The translations under genes were made by a program, and so were the position numbers. Below the pieces are notes generated by a model. The model had not been told where the DNA came from. It did not search any database and saw only the letters and a program-made list of their open reading frames with translations. From CAZMZW01 sp963802275 (GTDB taxonomy: Bacteria; Chloroflexota; Anaerolineae; Anaerolineales; Anaerolineaceae), in NCBI GenBank assembly GCA_963802275.1, contig CAWDIB010000004.1, positions 992,001 to 1,056,000 of the forward strand: DNA of 64,000 nt, read 5' to 3'. Below, piece by piece: positions 8,437-16,527 of the stretch; the stretch's first letter is position 1; each line of letters starts with the position of its first letter.

Positions 8437-8814
8437 TTATTTTCTCAAGAGACGCGCCGCAATTAATCCAAGAACTCCAAACAATATGGCTCCAACAACC
8501 CCGCCAATAAACGCAGTTTCAGAATAGGCACTCTGAAGTCCACTTGAATAATTTGATGAATATGTTTCTACAACATGTCTTTCCCAAGAAGTGTAGGTAA
8601 GCATTGGCAAAACGATTGAACCTAATAAATATCCACCAACTAAACCAACTATTCCCAAAATCATGTTTAATAGATTCTGATTGCCGAGGTTACTAATTGA
8701 TTTGGCAACCGCGCCAAAAAACATACCAAGCCTCCTTGGACCTATAACAACGAGACTGATCAATATCAACACAATAACAATTATTAATTCCGGCAATTTA
8801 AAAGTCATTCCCAT
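8437..8814 (-). CDS. small membrane protein: TatA-like N-terminus plus glycine-zipper segments
   Basis: 125 residues from the ATG at 8814, preceded by GGAGG four bases upstream (an ATG seven codons earlier would place that site inside the gene). Residues about 6-45 resemble a TatA/TatE N-terminus: LPELIIVIVLILISLVVIGP then RRLGMFFGAVAKSI, i.e. a hydrophobic helix ending in a Gly-Pro-basic hinge and an amphipathic helix. Then come two Gly-rich hydrophobic segments (ILGIVGLVGGYLLGSIV; FIGGVVGAILFGVLGLIAAR) separated by a polar Ser/Tyr loop, like glycine-zipper or YeaQ/GlsB proteins. The twin-arginine pathway role is not claimed. It is the only gene of an AT-rich island next to a tRNA. Confidence 0.7.
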   Translation of the reverse strand: MGMTFKLPELIIVIVLILISLVVIGPRRLGMFFGAVAKSISNLGNQNLLNMILGIVGLVGGYLLGSIVLPMLTYTSWERHVVETYSSNYSSGLQSAYSETAFIGGVVGAILFGVLGLIAARLLRK

Positions 8815-8835
8815 TATTCCTCCAAAAAATACCAT

Positions 8836-9043
8836 ATTGTTTTTATGAGGGGATTTAAAACAACCAAAGAAAAAAGGGTTATATTATATTAAGTTAGATA
8901 ATAAAATATTATACAGGATAAATTGAAAGCTCTCGAAGGCTGACAAAAATAAATTGTTTACAAATTTTGATCCAAATATACAGAATCTTCAGGTTGGATT
9001 GAATCAAATAAATGATTAGGTATTGGCGATCTTGAAGAAAATT
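8836..9043. other. AT-rich stretch without a recognisable gene
   Basis: About 200 bases, strongly AT-rich compared with the flanks, with stops in all frames. A TTTACA (8957-8962) followed by TACAGA (8979-8984) at a 16-base spacing is a possible rightward promoter, and a terminator-like hairpin follows at 9044. Nothing else is recognised. Confidence 0.5.
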
Positions 9044-9070
9044 ACTCCGGTAGATTCGGAGTATTTTTTT
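9044..9070 (+). terminator. rightward terminator-like hairpin with no assigned gene
   Basis: ACTCCG (9044-9049) pairs with CGGAGT (9057-9062) over a 7-base loop, followed by ATTTTTTT. The T-run makes it a rightward terminator, yet no rightward gene precedes it. On the minus strand the tail is poor, so it is a weak candidate for ending the tRNA transcript. Confidence 0.6.
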
Positions 9071-9099
9071 CATATTGACTTGACCTCAGGGTCAAAATA

Positions 9100-9172
9100 T
9101 GGGCCCGGCAGGTATCGAACCTGCGACCAAGCGGTTATGAGCCGCCTGCTCTAACCACTGAGCTACGGGCCC
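9100..9172 (-). tRNA. tRNA-Ile(CAT), lysidine type (tRNA-Met possible)
   Basis: A full 73-base cloverleaf on the minus strand: acceptor GGGCCCG/CGGGCCC, D arm GCTC-AGTGGTTA-GAGC, anticodon stem GGCGG/CCGCT with loop CTCATAA, T arm GCAGG-TTCGATA-CCTGC, discriminator A. The anticodon is CAT. The sequence resembles the minor isoleucine tRNA, whose C34 is changed to lysidine by TilS, more than elongator methionine tRNA, and the C4-G69 and C5-G68 pairs that TilS prefers are present. CCA is not encoded. An extended -10 (TGTTATAAT) lies 11 bases upstream. Confidence 0.92.
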
Positions 9173-9183
9173 CTGCATGCGGC

Positions 9184-9192
9184 ATTATAACA
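9184..9192 (-). promoter_or_regulatory. extended -10 promoter of tRNA-Ile
   Basis: On the minus strand TGTTATAAT is a perfect extended -10 element ending 11 bases before the tRNA 5' end. No -35 with good match is seen, as expected when the TGn extension is present. Confidence 0.6.
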
Positions 9193-9314
9193 TGAGCTAT
9201 TCAACTGGATGGCTTACATAAATTATTTCAGTGAAAAATTAAAATTGAAAGAATTTATCAAATCCTTATTTTTGTAAAAACGCTTCACATATTAGCCCAG
9301 AAATGAATTCACAT

Positions 9315-11678
9315 TTATTCGATTAAACCTAATTCTGTTTTAAGTGCATTTTTGACTTCAGAAGTAAATGCAGGAATTTCATCAATAAAGAGTCCAATAT
9401 AAAGGTCGTTCCGTTTTTCAAATAATTGTCCCCACCCGGCAGCACGCAGAAGCGGCCAGGGTCCACCCTGAAGATTCAACCGTTCAGCCACCTTATAGAC
9501 AGCATTAATGACTTCCTGGTTGGTTTTCTTATTTAAGGCTTCCTTTTGCTTCTGAGCATTCCCGGTAACTGATGCAGGTTGTACAGGTTGTGATGTGGAT
9601 TCAAGTGGTGTAGTTGGTGTAACTGGTGTAGTTGGTGTGGGTTGCATCGTTGGTGATGCTGGCGCAATTGTTGTGGGAGATATAAAAAATGCGGGGGAAT
9701 TATTCATATGTGCAATGGCTGCCTTTAAAACAACATCCTCACTGGCAAGCACACTCTCCGCGGTTACATCCAACCTAATGCCAGGTTGAACGCCCTGTCC
9801 TTCAAGGAAAATACTGCCATCCTGAGCTAGAAAGCGCCCGGTGGGAATGGTGAAGGTCATGCCGTCAGGCAGCTTGAACTCACCGCGGGCGGTTTCAGCT
9901 TCCACGCCGGCGGTGGGGAACTGTCCCATGACCTGCATGCCGGGCACCTGGCTGAAGCCATAGGACTCAATTTCACACGCGCTGTAGCAGAATTGGTCAA
10001 CCAGCAATACCATCTTATCGAAGCGATACTGGTCCACATTGGGCAGAACGCGGTCACGCGGGCCATCAGGTTCGAACTTGCCGCTCTTGTCGCTGTAATA
10101 TTCCAGCTGCCCCAGCAGGATTTCCTTATCGTGCAGGAAACCGGCCAGCCCAAGCGGCGAGCCGCCGTAATTGTGGCGCATATCAATGATCAGCCCAACG
10201 ATGGAATTGTCGCTGAAGGTCTGTAGAGCGCGTTGGAAGATGCGCACCAGCAAACCCAGGTCATCATAGTTGGAATTGACCTTGATGTAGCCAATGCCTT
10301 CAGGTAGGATTTTATATTCGGTGGGCAGCACATTCGAGTCCCGTTCACCGCCCATATAGGTGGCAAAGAGACTATCTAATTCATAAATAGCGGTCAGGGA
10401 TACCTGGCGGGATTCCCCACCCGGATTGGCAAAATCCACGCTGACTGTTGCTTCCAGTGGCGCGCGGGTGAGCATGACCGCCTGTTCGTAACGCAGGCCG
10501 AAATCGGTGGATTGCGGGCTGAGCGGCTGCACAGCAGCGATCGCGCTGGCAATTGGTTGACCATTGAAGCGGCTGACCACTGCGCCAAGCTTAATGCCAG
10601 CCAGGTCAGCAGGTGAGCCGGGTTTGACATACACCACAACCACCTGTCCATTGGTCAGTTCGCGCACAGAAAAACCAAAACCACCCAAGATGGTCTTTTG
10701 GTTGTAAAGCTGTTGATTGCGCCCGCCATCCAAACCCACATGGCCGTCATTGAAAGCCATCTCCAACTGGCGCAAGGCCAGGTAAAAGGCATAGGAATCC
10801 CGCTTCTGCTGGGCGTCCTGCACCTGGGGTAATAATTGGCTATAGAGGGAATCCCAATCCGGGAATTTGCCAGGAATGCCATTGAAGGCGTATTCCTTGC
10901 GCATCTTGGCGAACATCGTTTCAAACGCTTCGGTGTAGGAGAGCGCCGAGTAATCCTTGACGGTGATATCCTCGGGTTCATAAAGGGTCATTTCCGCCTG
11001 GCGCTCGCGCTGGATGGCAAAGGGAGCTCTATCCAGGTCGATGACCGAGTAGCCGGCCGGGACTGACATAAGTGGATCATCGGCAGTGAAAAGCAAGCCA
11101 TCTGTGCCAAAGCCGGAGGGGAATTGCTGGGTGTTATCCGGCGCCCAAATAAGCAATTTGCCGCCGGTGATCTCATCCTTGTTTTCCGTATCCGCTTTTA
11201 CCGAAGCCAGGTAAGCCGGCCAGCCAAACGAGCGGTCGTCCCCTTCTGAATAAGGCCCGCCGGTCAGGTTGGGTGAATAGGTAAGGGCAAAGACCTGCAC
11301 GCCGGCATCCTGGCGCCCATCATGGTTGACATCGTTGAGCAGCCCTTCCGGCAGGATGGGCAGCGACAGGCGGAACGTGCCGGTATTCTTTTTCTTGTCC
11401 ACGCTCATGAAGCCGAGCACCTGGCCATTGACCGGCAGCTCCCACAGCTTGTCCCGCTTGACAAAACCGGTCAGGTCATTGATGGCAACCGCATGCTCGA
11501 CATAATAGGTTTCCACCACAAAATCGTTGGTGTAAGAAAATCTCCCGGTCAGCACAAGCGGACCTTCACCTGACGCCAGGATGGCATCCGTGAGGGATGG
11601 AGCAGGTTTGGGCTGACAGGCGGCCAGCAGGGTAGCTGCAAAGACAGCCAGCAAAAAAAGTTTGCGGATGGTTTTCAT
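9315..11678 (-). CDS. lipoprotein S41-family (C-terminal processing) peptidase with PDZ domain
   Basis: 787 residues. A signal peptide ends in the lipobox LLAACQ (Cys21). Residues about 40-230 are a beta-rich N-terminal domain without a recognised family. Next come a tail-specific-protease helical part (about 245-320), a PDZ domain (about 330-400, GSPADLAGIKLGAVV), and the S41 catalytic core with predicted nucleophile Ser566 in CYSACE and the upstream strand VGLIIDMRHNYGG. A Thr/Pro-rich linker (about 655-705) leads to a final domain of about 80 residues. It should cleave polypeptides at the outer face of the membrane. GAGG six bases before the ATG supports the start. Confidence 0.9.
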   Translation of the reverse strand: MKTIRKLFLLAVFAATLLAACQPKPAPSLTDAILASGEGPLVLTGRFSYTNDFVVETYYVEHAVAINDLTGFVKRDKLWELPVNGQVLGFMSVDKKKNTGTFRLSLPILPEGLLNDVNHDGRQDAGVQVFALTYSPNLTGGPYSEGDDRSFGWPAYLASVKADTENKDEITGGKLLIWAPDNTQQFPSGFGTDGLLFTADDPLMSVPAGYSVIDLDRAPFAIQRERQAEMTLYEPEDITVKDYSALSYTEAFETMFAKMRKEYAFNGIPGKFPDWDSLYSQLLPQVQDAQQKRDSYAFYLALRQLEMAFNDGHVGLDGGRNQQLYNQKTILGGFGFSVRELTNGQVVVVYVKPGSPADLAGIKLGAVVSRFNGQPIASAIAAVQPLSPQSTDFGLRYEQAVMLTRAPLEATVSVDFANPGGESRQVSLTAIYELDSLFATYMGGERDSNVLPTEYKILPEGIGYIKVNSNYDDLGLLVRIFQRALQTFSDNSIVGLIIDMRHNYGGSPLGLAGFLHDKEILLGQLEYYSDKSGKFEPDGPRDRVLPNVDQYRFDKMVLLVDQFCYSACEIESYGFSQVPGMQVMGQFPTAGVEAETARGEFKLPDGMTFTIPTGRFLAQDGSIFLEGQGVQPGIRLDVTAESVLASEDVVLKAAIAHMNNSPAFFISPTTIAPASPTMQPTPTTPVTPTTPLESTSQPVQPASVTGNAQKQKEALNKKTNQEVINAVYKVAERLNLQGGPWPLLRAAGWGQLFEKRNDLYIGLFIDEIPAFTSEVKNALKTELGLIE

Positions 11679-11740
11679 TGTTATCCTCGAAACGTTCTTG
11701 ATAATTCAGTCAGTATATTTAATTAAGGATATCACATTGA

Positions 11741-11774
11741 TTAAAAAAATAAGAGCAGGAAAGGGTTCCTGCTC
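11741..11774 (-). terminator. terminator of tRNA-Gly
   Basis: On the minus strand a perfect 9-bp stem (11753-11761 with 11766-11774) with the four-base loop 11762-11765 is followed by TTATTTTTTT. It lies directly downstream of the tRNA-Gly gene. Confidence 0.85.
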
Positions 11775-11780
11775 CACAGG

Positions 11781-11851
11781 AGCGGGTAACGAGGCTCGAA
11801 CTCGTGTATGTAGCTTGGAAGGCTACCGTTCTACCACTGAACTATACCCGC
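11781..11851 (-). tRNA. tRNA-Gly(TCC)
   Basis: A complete 71-base tRNA on the minus strand: acceptor GCGGGTA with its complement, a D arm with AGTGGTA loop, anticodon loop CTTCCAA (anticodon TCC), T arm ACGAG-TTCGAGC-CTCGT, and discriminator T as in other glycine tRNAs. CCA is not encoded. A terminator follows immediately; the upstream region has AT-rich -10-like boxes. Confidence 0.96.
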
Positions 11852-12047
11852 GGGGGTTAATATTTTACCATTTTTCATTTTTCAAAGGCCATTTAAATAA
11901 ATGAGGGAAAGCTGCTCACAACTGTATGAATACAGTTCAAAGCCTAAAAGTAGGCTGCCAAGAGCTAACCTTCCCTCCAACATCATATTACATCGAATTG
12001 CGAGCGATTTCAAGCGCCATCCATGGCCACCTCACAAACCATTACTG

Positions 12048-12053
12048 TATAAT
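12048..12053 (+). promoter_or_regulatory. -10 box placing yitT on a leaderless or near-leaderless mRNA
   Basis: TATAAT at 12048-12053 leaves only 8 bases before the ATG at 12062. Transcription normally begins 6-8 bases after the -10, so the message should start at or next to the start codon. No Shine-Dalgarno is present. Confidence 0.55.
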
Positions 12054-12061
12054 CACCAGGC

Positions 12062-12949
12062 ATGAAAGTTCACAACCAAATCCTGCAAATCCTCAAATCC
12101 CGCCAGACCTGGCGCGACCTGGCTTTCATCTTCCTGGGTGCATTGGTGCAGGCATTGGCGATGCGCCTTTTTCTTGTGCCGGCGCTGCTGGTGAGCGGCG
12201 GCATCAGCGGAGCAGCCCAGATCATCAATCACTTTACCGGTTGGCCGATCGGCGTGATGGTGCTGGTGGGCAACATCCCGCTCTTCCTGATCGGCTGGCG
12301 CTACCTGGGTGGGGTGCGTTTTGCCCTGCGCACAGCCGCGGCGATTTTTCTCTTTTCAATTCTCACCGACCTGCTGGCTTATTTCATCCCGGCGCAGGGC
12401 ATCACCGATGACCTGGTGCTGAACTGCCTGTACGGCGGACTGATGCTGGGAGCCGGGCTGGGGTTGGTCTACCGCGGGCGGGGAACCAGCGGCGGCAGCG
12501 ACGTGCTGGGGCGCATCCTCAACCACTATCACGGCATGTCCATCTCGCAGGCATACCTGGTCACCGATGCAGTGGTGGTGCTGGCCAGCGGGTTTGCCTT
12601 CAACTGGGAGCGGGCGCTGTACGGCTTAATTGTCATATACGTCAGCGGGCTGGCGGCGGAATTGACCTCGGAAGGGATGAGCGTCTACCGCATGGCGCTG
12701 ATCGTCACCAGCCGGGCGGATGAGATCAAACAGCAAATTTTTGAGCAGCTGGAGCGGGGGGTGACCATCCTGCCAGGCACGGGCGGCTATACCAACCAGC
12801 CGCGCCCGGTGCTCTACTGCGTCCTCACCCGGGCAGAGATCAACATTTTGAAAACCATAGTCAGTGAAACCGACCCGCAAGCGTTCATGATCATCGGGCA
12901 GGCCAACGAAGCGCTGGGGGAAGGTTTCCACCCCTTACGTAAGAACTAA
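12062..12949 (+). CDS. YitT-family membrane protein
   Basis: 295 residues with about six membrane helices in the first 200 residues, including the family-typical starts FLGALVQALAMRLFLVP and SGGISGAAQIIN and the segment GRGTSGGSDVLGRIL. Residues about 215-295 form the soluble DUF2179 domain (GVTILPGTGGYT, then VSETDPQAFMIIGQANEALG). YitT proteins (DUF161-DUF2179) are common in Firmicutes and Chloroflexota; their transported substrate is unknown. The gene is single and convergent with the lysoplasmalogenase gene, only 6 bases apart. Confidence 0.92.
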   Translation: MKVHNQILQILKSRQTWRDLAFIFLGALVQALAMRLFLVPALLVSGGISGAAQIINHFTGWPIGVMVLVGNIPLFLIGWRYLGGVRFALRTAAAIFLFSILTDLLAYFIPAQGITDDLVLNCLYGGLMLGAGLGLVYRGRGTSGGSDVLGRILNHYHGMSISQAYLVTDAVVVLASGFAFNWERALYGLIVIYVSGLAAELTSEGMSVYRMALIVTSRADEIKQQIFEQLERGVTILPGTGGYTNQPRPVLYCVLTRAEINILKTIVSETDPQAFMIIGQANEALGEGFHPLRKN

Positions 12950-12955
12950 TCTTTT

Positions 12956-13633
12956 TTATTTTACAAAACGCAGAAGGACACCAGCGCTCAAGCCCAATTG
13001 ACCCAGGTGATAAAGGATGCGCACCAGCAATTGCCCATTGGGGACTGGCTGAATGAAGCGGTTGGCTGATAGGAGTGCGTCCGAGGTAAAGAAGAGCATA
13101 CCGCCGGTTGCTGCCAAAGCAGCCGCTGCTGATGGCCATTCCGGCTGGGCAATGGTGAGAATAGCAAAAAACAGCATCAAGCTGATGGCCATACTGTAAA
13201 TAAAGCAAGGTATGACCAGTTGTTGTTGCACATGGCTCCGTACAACACTTTTACGCAAATTGCTAAAAAGAAAGTTGCCAATAAGTAGCACTGATAAGGC
13301 TATCACTACAAGAGGCAGGCCATCCACCTGCGAACGGGGGAAAAAGCCGATCACATAACATACCTGTGCCGCCAGAAAGGTGAACAAGCCGTAAATAAAA
13401 AATCGGTCGGGAAACAGAAGTAATACATCTCCAGCCAGTGAGAAAATAAGTGCCAGCCCAAACCAGAGTGGTGCCGCCTGCCAGCCGCGCTGCGAGGTAA
13501 ACCAGAAGATCAAACAAAGTAACACCGCGGGTTTGGTGAGGAAATTCCAGCGCAGCTTTTTCAACCAGAGCGCCAGCCAATCCATTACTGCAAAACACAA
13601 GGCCAGGAAAAACCAGCCGTTCAGCATGGTCAA
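12956..13633 (-). CDS. YhhN/TMEM86-family lysoplasmalogenase
   Basis: 225 residues with about eight predicted membrane helices. The family-typical segments are FSLAGDVLLLFPDRFFIYGL near residues 75-100 and the C-terminal FFTSDALLSANRF. YhhN proteins hydrolyse the vinyl-ether bond of lysoplasmalogens in the membrane; plasmalogens are mostly made by anaerobes, which fits the proposed lifestyle. The start codon overlaps the stop of era (ATGA at 13630-13633), so both are translated from one message. Confidence 0.85.
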   Translation of the reverse strand: MTMLNGWFFLALCFAVMDWLALWLKKLRWNFLTKPAVLLCLIFWFTSQRGWQAAPLWFGLALIFSLAGDVLLLFPDRFFIYGLFTFLAAQVCYVIGFFPRSQVDGLPLVVIALSVLLIGNFLFSNLRKSVVRSHVQQQLVIPCFIYSMAISLMLFFAILTIAQPEWPSAAAALAATGGMLFFTSDALLSANRFIQPVPNGQLLVRILYHLGQLGLSAGVLLRFVK

Positions 13634-14556
13634 CCCTCCCCTTCAACTTCAAAGCCCATCTGACGAAGCATGCGCGGGTCATTGCGCCAGTTGCGACTGA
13701 CCTTGACGCGCACCTCCAAAAAGACCCTGCGCCCACTCATTTCCTCAATGGACTGGCGGGCACGCATACCGATCTTTTTCAGCATTTCCCCGCCGCGGCC
13801 AATGACAATGCCCTTCTGTGATTCCTTCTCAACGAACAGGGTGGCAGCAATGAAAGCGACCTGGTTTTCGCGTTCCTTATATTCATCCATGCGCACGGCC
13901 AGGGCATGCGGCACTTCATCGCGCAGGTTTTCCAGAGCCGCCTCACGGATCAGGTCGGCAGCGATCTGGCGTTCAAAAAAATCCGTGACCTGGTCAGGCG
14001 AATAGAATGCTTCGCCTTCCGGCAGGCGCCGCAGGATCTCATCTTTTAGTTCTTTCAGCCCGGAACCGTTCAGTGCAGAAATTTGAATCGGGAGGGCGCC
14101 TGGCAGCAACAAAGTAAAATCCCGTTCTCTTTCCTCCAGATTTTCCCCAGCAAGCAGGTCCACCTTGTTCAGCGCCAGAATGATGGATTGATGGACCGAC
14201 ATCTTTTTTAACTGGACGGCAATCATGTCATCCTCTTCCGTTGGCGGCTGGCTGGCATCGGTGATCCAAACGATCACGTCCGCCTCCTGCAGTGTTGCCT
14301 GGGCAATGACGTTCATTGCCCGTCCAAGGGCATGGTGCGGCTGATGTATGCCGGGTGTGTCCATGAAGATAATCTGCCCCTGCTCCAAAGATAGAATGCC
14401 CAGCTGCCGTTGGCGGGTGGTTTGCGGGCGGGGTGAGACAGCAGCGATCTTCTGCCCTAGCAGGGAATTAATGAGCGTTGATTTGCCGACATTGGGGTGC
14501 CCGATCACCGCCACAAAGCCCGCCCGATAGGTTGATTTTTGGGTATTTTGTGTCAC
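13630..14556 (-). CDS. era: GTPase Era
   Basis: 308 residues. The G domain has the P-loop GHPNVGKST (residues 19-27), the G3 motif DTPG, and NKVD as G4. The C-terminal KH domain contains VIGRGGEMLKKIG and FLEVRVKVSRNWRND. Era binds 16S rRNA near its 3' end and supports 30S maturation. The start is a GTG. On the minus strand a TATAAT (14565-14570) lies 8 bases before it, with no Shine-Dalgarno, so the message is probably leaderless. A pair of 10-bp direct repeats lies just upstream of that box. Confidence 0.97.
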   Translation of the reverse strand: MTQNTQKSTYRAGFVAVIGHPNVGKSTLINSLLGQKIAAVSPRPQTTRQRQLGILSLEQGQIIFMDTPGIHQPHHALGRAMNVIAQATLQEADVIVWITDASQPPTEEDDMIAVQLKKMSVHQSIILALNKVDLLAGENLEERERDFTLLLPGALPIQISALNGSGLKELKDEILRRLPEGEAFYSPDQVTDFFERQIAADLIREAALENLRDEVPHALAVRMDEYKERENQVAFIAATLFVEKESQKGIVIGRGGEMLKKIGMRARQSIEEMSGRRVFLEVRVKVSRNWRNDPRMLRQMGFEVEGEG

Positions 14557-14573
14557 TTCATCTTATTATATAA

Positions 14574-14594
14574 CGTAGGGTAATCGTAGGGTAA
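14574..14594. repeat. tandem 10-bp direct repeat in the era promoter
   Basis: CGTAGGGTAA occurs at 14574-14583 and again at 14585-14594, an 11-base period, i.e. one helical turn. On the minus strand it lies between a TTGACG (14595-14600) and the TATAAT of era (14565-14570), where the spacer would be too long for direct sigma70 contact. It could be an activator site or a slipped duplication. Confidence 0.6.
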
Positions 14595-14669
14595 GCGTCA
14601 AGTAAAATAGAAAATATTCCCTATAATAAAAATTGAGGGCGACTTCTCTTCATCTTCTCCTCCTTTTAC

Positions 14670-14705
14670 GAGAGCTGGATCGGCGATTCCGGCTCTCAAA
14701 TTTTT
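14670..14705 (+). promoter_or_regulatory. terminator-like hairpin in the leader of the PRTase gene (possible attenuator)
   Basis: A 9-bp stem (14670-14678 with 14689-14697, one wobble pair) with a 10-base loop is followed by AAATTTTT. It is oriented rightward, 48 bases before the PRTase start, and downstream of a TATAAT at 14622-14627. No gene precedes it on this strand, so it may act as an attenuator within the leader. No known riboswitch class is recognised. Confidence 0.45.
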
Positions 14706-14752
14706 AAGCCGTGATACACTATTAAAAGCATCCTGATCCAAGAGAAAGTCCT

Positions 14753-15304
14753 ATGTCATCAACTGAAACCCATCCCATTGAAATCGGTGGCGTGCACCGT
14801 GAACTGCGTTTGTTTGAGGTCAGCCCGGGATTGAAAATCGCCATATTGAATATCCTCGGGGATACAGAACTGGTAGCCGCGGCGGCAAAAGCATTGGCAG
14901 CCAAACTGGACCTGAATTCTTTTGATACGCTGGTGACGGCGGAATCCAAGAGCATCCCGCTCATTCACATGCTGGCAGTCGAAACTAAAAAGCCCTATGT
15001 TGTGCTGCGCAAGCAGTACAAGGTCTATATGGGTGACGCCATCCAGGCAGAAACACTCTCCATAACGACGGGCAAGCCGCAGATGCTGATTCTAGATGAA
15101 AAGGATATCGGCCTGCTAAAAGGCAAACGGGCTGCCATCGTGGATGATGTCATCAGCACCGGTTCAACACTGGAAGGCATGCGCACCATTATAGAGAAAG
15201 CCGGCGCCACGGTGTCTGTGGTGACCGCCATTTTCACCGAGGGTGTCCCGAAACACTGGGAACAGGTGGTTGCACTGGGCAACCTACCGCTCTTCAAGTC
15301 ATAA
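14753..15304 (+). CDS. adenine phosphoribosyltransferase-like PRTase
   Basis: 183 residues with a type I phosphoribosyltransferase fold. The PRPP-binding loop is AIVDDVISTGST (residues 128-139) and the hydrophobic strand before it is MLILDEKDIGLL. An upstream PPi loop TAESKSIPL is at residues 62-70. The general architecture is that of Apt/XprT-like enzymes that join a purine base to PRPP, but the exact base is not secure. The start has GAGAAAG about 5 bases upstream. A strong terminator follows 10 bases after the stop. Confidence 0.82.
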   Translation: MSSTETHPIEIGGVHRELRLFEVSPGLKIAILNILGDTELVAAAAKALAAKLDLNSFDTLVTAESKSIPLIHMLAVETKKPYVVLRKQYKVYMGDAIQAETLSITTGKPQMLILDEKDIGLLKGKRAAIVDDVISTGSTLEGMRTIIEKAGATVSVVTAIFTEGVPKHWEQVVALGNLPLFKS

Positions 15305-15313
15305 GATTCTCAG

Positions 15314-15345
15314 ACAGCCGCCACAAATCAGCGGCTGTTTTTATT
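15314..15345 (+). terminator. terminator after the PRTase gene
   Basis: ACAGCCGC (15314-15321) pairs with GCGGCTGT (15331-15338) over a 9-base loop and runs into TTTTATTT. It faces rightward and sits at the end of the convergent galK gene. Confidence 0.9.
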
Positions 15346-16503
15346 TCATCTTTTCAACATAAGCCCCGCGGCTGGCCTGGCATTTATAGACTTCGGCTTC
15401 GCGCGAGTTTTCTGCTAAATATCCCTGCTTGAGAGCTGCAATGAATTCGTCCGCCAGATCAGCTTCACCAGGTTGACCGTGCAGCCACCAAATCCCGCCC
15501 CGGTCAAACGGGCACCCAGGCAGCCCGGCAACCTAATGGCTATATTGACCAGGGTGTCCAATTCAGGGCAGCTAACTTCATACAAATCACGTAGGGAGAA
15601 ATGACTTCTTCCCATCAACCTGCCAAATGTAACAGCATCATCCTTTAATAAACATTCAGACGCTTCTTTTACCCTTTCAATCTCACAGACCACATGTCTT
15701 ACACGTTTGTATATTTCAAATGGAAGGATATCGTGATTCGGTTCAATTTTATCAGGAGTAACATCACGTAGTGAATGGATATACGGCAATCGCAATTTCA
15801 GTAGTTCCACTGCCTTTTCACAAGCGGCGCGGCGGTCATTGTACGCCGAAGCCGCCAATTCACGGCGCACGCCTGAATCCGCCACCACCACGGCCGTGCC
15901 GGATGGAAGCGGCAACGGCCTCCATTCGAGTGGACGGGTATCAAACCAGAGGGCATGCAGTGCCACGCCATGGGCGCTGGCAAATTGGTCCATTAATCCG
16001 CAATTGACCCCCACATAATGATTTTCCGCCTGCTGGCAGATTTTTGCCAGGGTCATGCGGTCGGTTTCCCAGCCACCCAATGCCTGCCAGGTCACCGCAA
16101 AAGCCATTTCCACGGCAGCGGAACTGCTCAAGCCCGCACCGATGGGTACGGTTGAAGAAAAAACGGCATCCAAACCACTCACTGAATATCCCTTGCTGAC
16201 CAAAACCCAGGCTACACCAGCTGGGTAAAGCGCCCAGCGTGGGAGGGGTTTTCCTTCCATATCAACTCTATCTGCAAGATTCTTCAGTTTGAACGAAGTG
16301 TTTTCATTCAAGTCCAATGCGGTCAGATGAATCTCATCATCTATTCTTGGGCGGGCAACCAGGTTGACACGGCGGTCGATGGCAATGGGTAAAACCACAC
16401 CACCGTTGTAATCCACATGTTCCCCGAGCAGATTCACTCTGCCGGGCGCCGAAGAAAGAATGGTTGCATCCGGGAGCAGGGATAAGAATCCTAGCTGCAT
16501 CAA
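15341..16503 (-). CDS. galK: galactokinase, C-terminus shifted by one missing base
   Basis: GHMP kinase that phosphorylates galactose at C1 (Leloir pathway). The galactokinase signature GRVNLLGEHVDYNGG is near residues 22-36, the ATP loop is GAGLSSSAAVEMA, and the third motif is LTGAGFGGCTVNLV. As read, the frame stops at 15415 after an atypical tail (KLIWRTNSLQL). Adding one base at about 15463-15466 restores KADLADEFIAAL... and a normal ending ...CQASRGAYVEKMK with a stop at 15341, giving 387 residues, the family's usual length. The start is TTG at 16503 or ATG at 16500, both behind GAGGA. No other Leloir gene is adjacent. Confidence 0.93.
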
Positions 16504-16527
16504 TCATCATTCTTCCTCACCCCCAGA

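Noticed and set aside
8279..9172. A full integrative element between the tRNA repeats
   Set aside because: The interval is only 820 bases and has no integrase, relaxase or replication gene.
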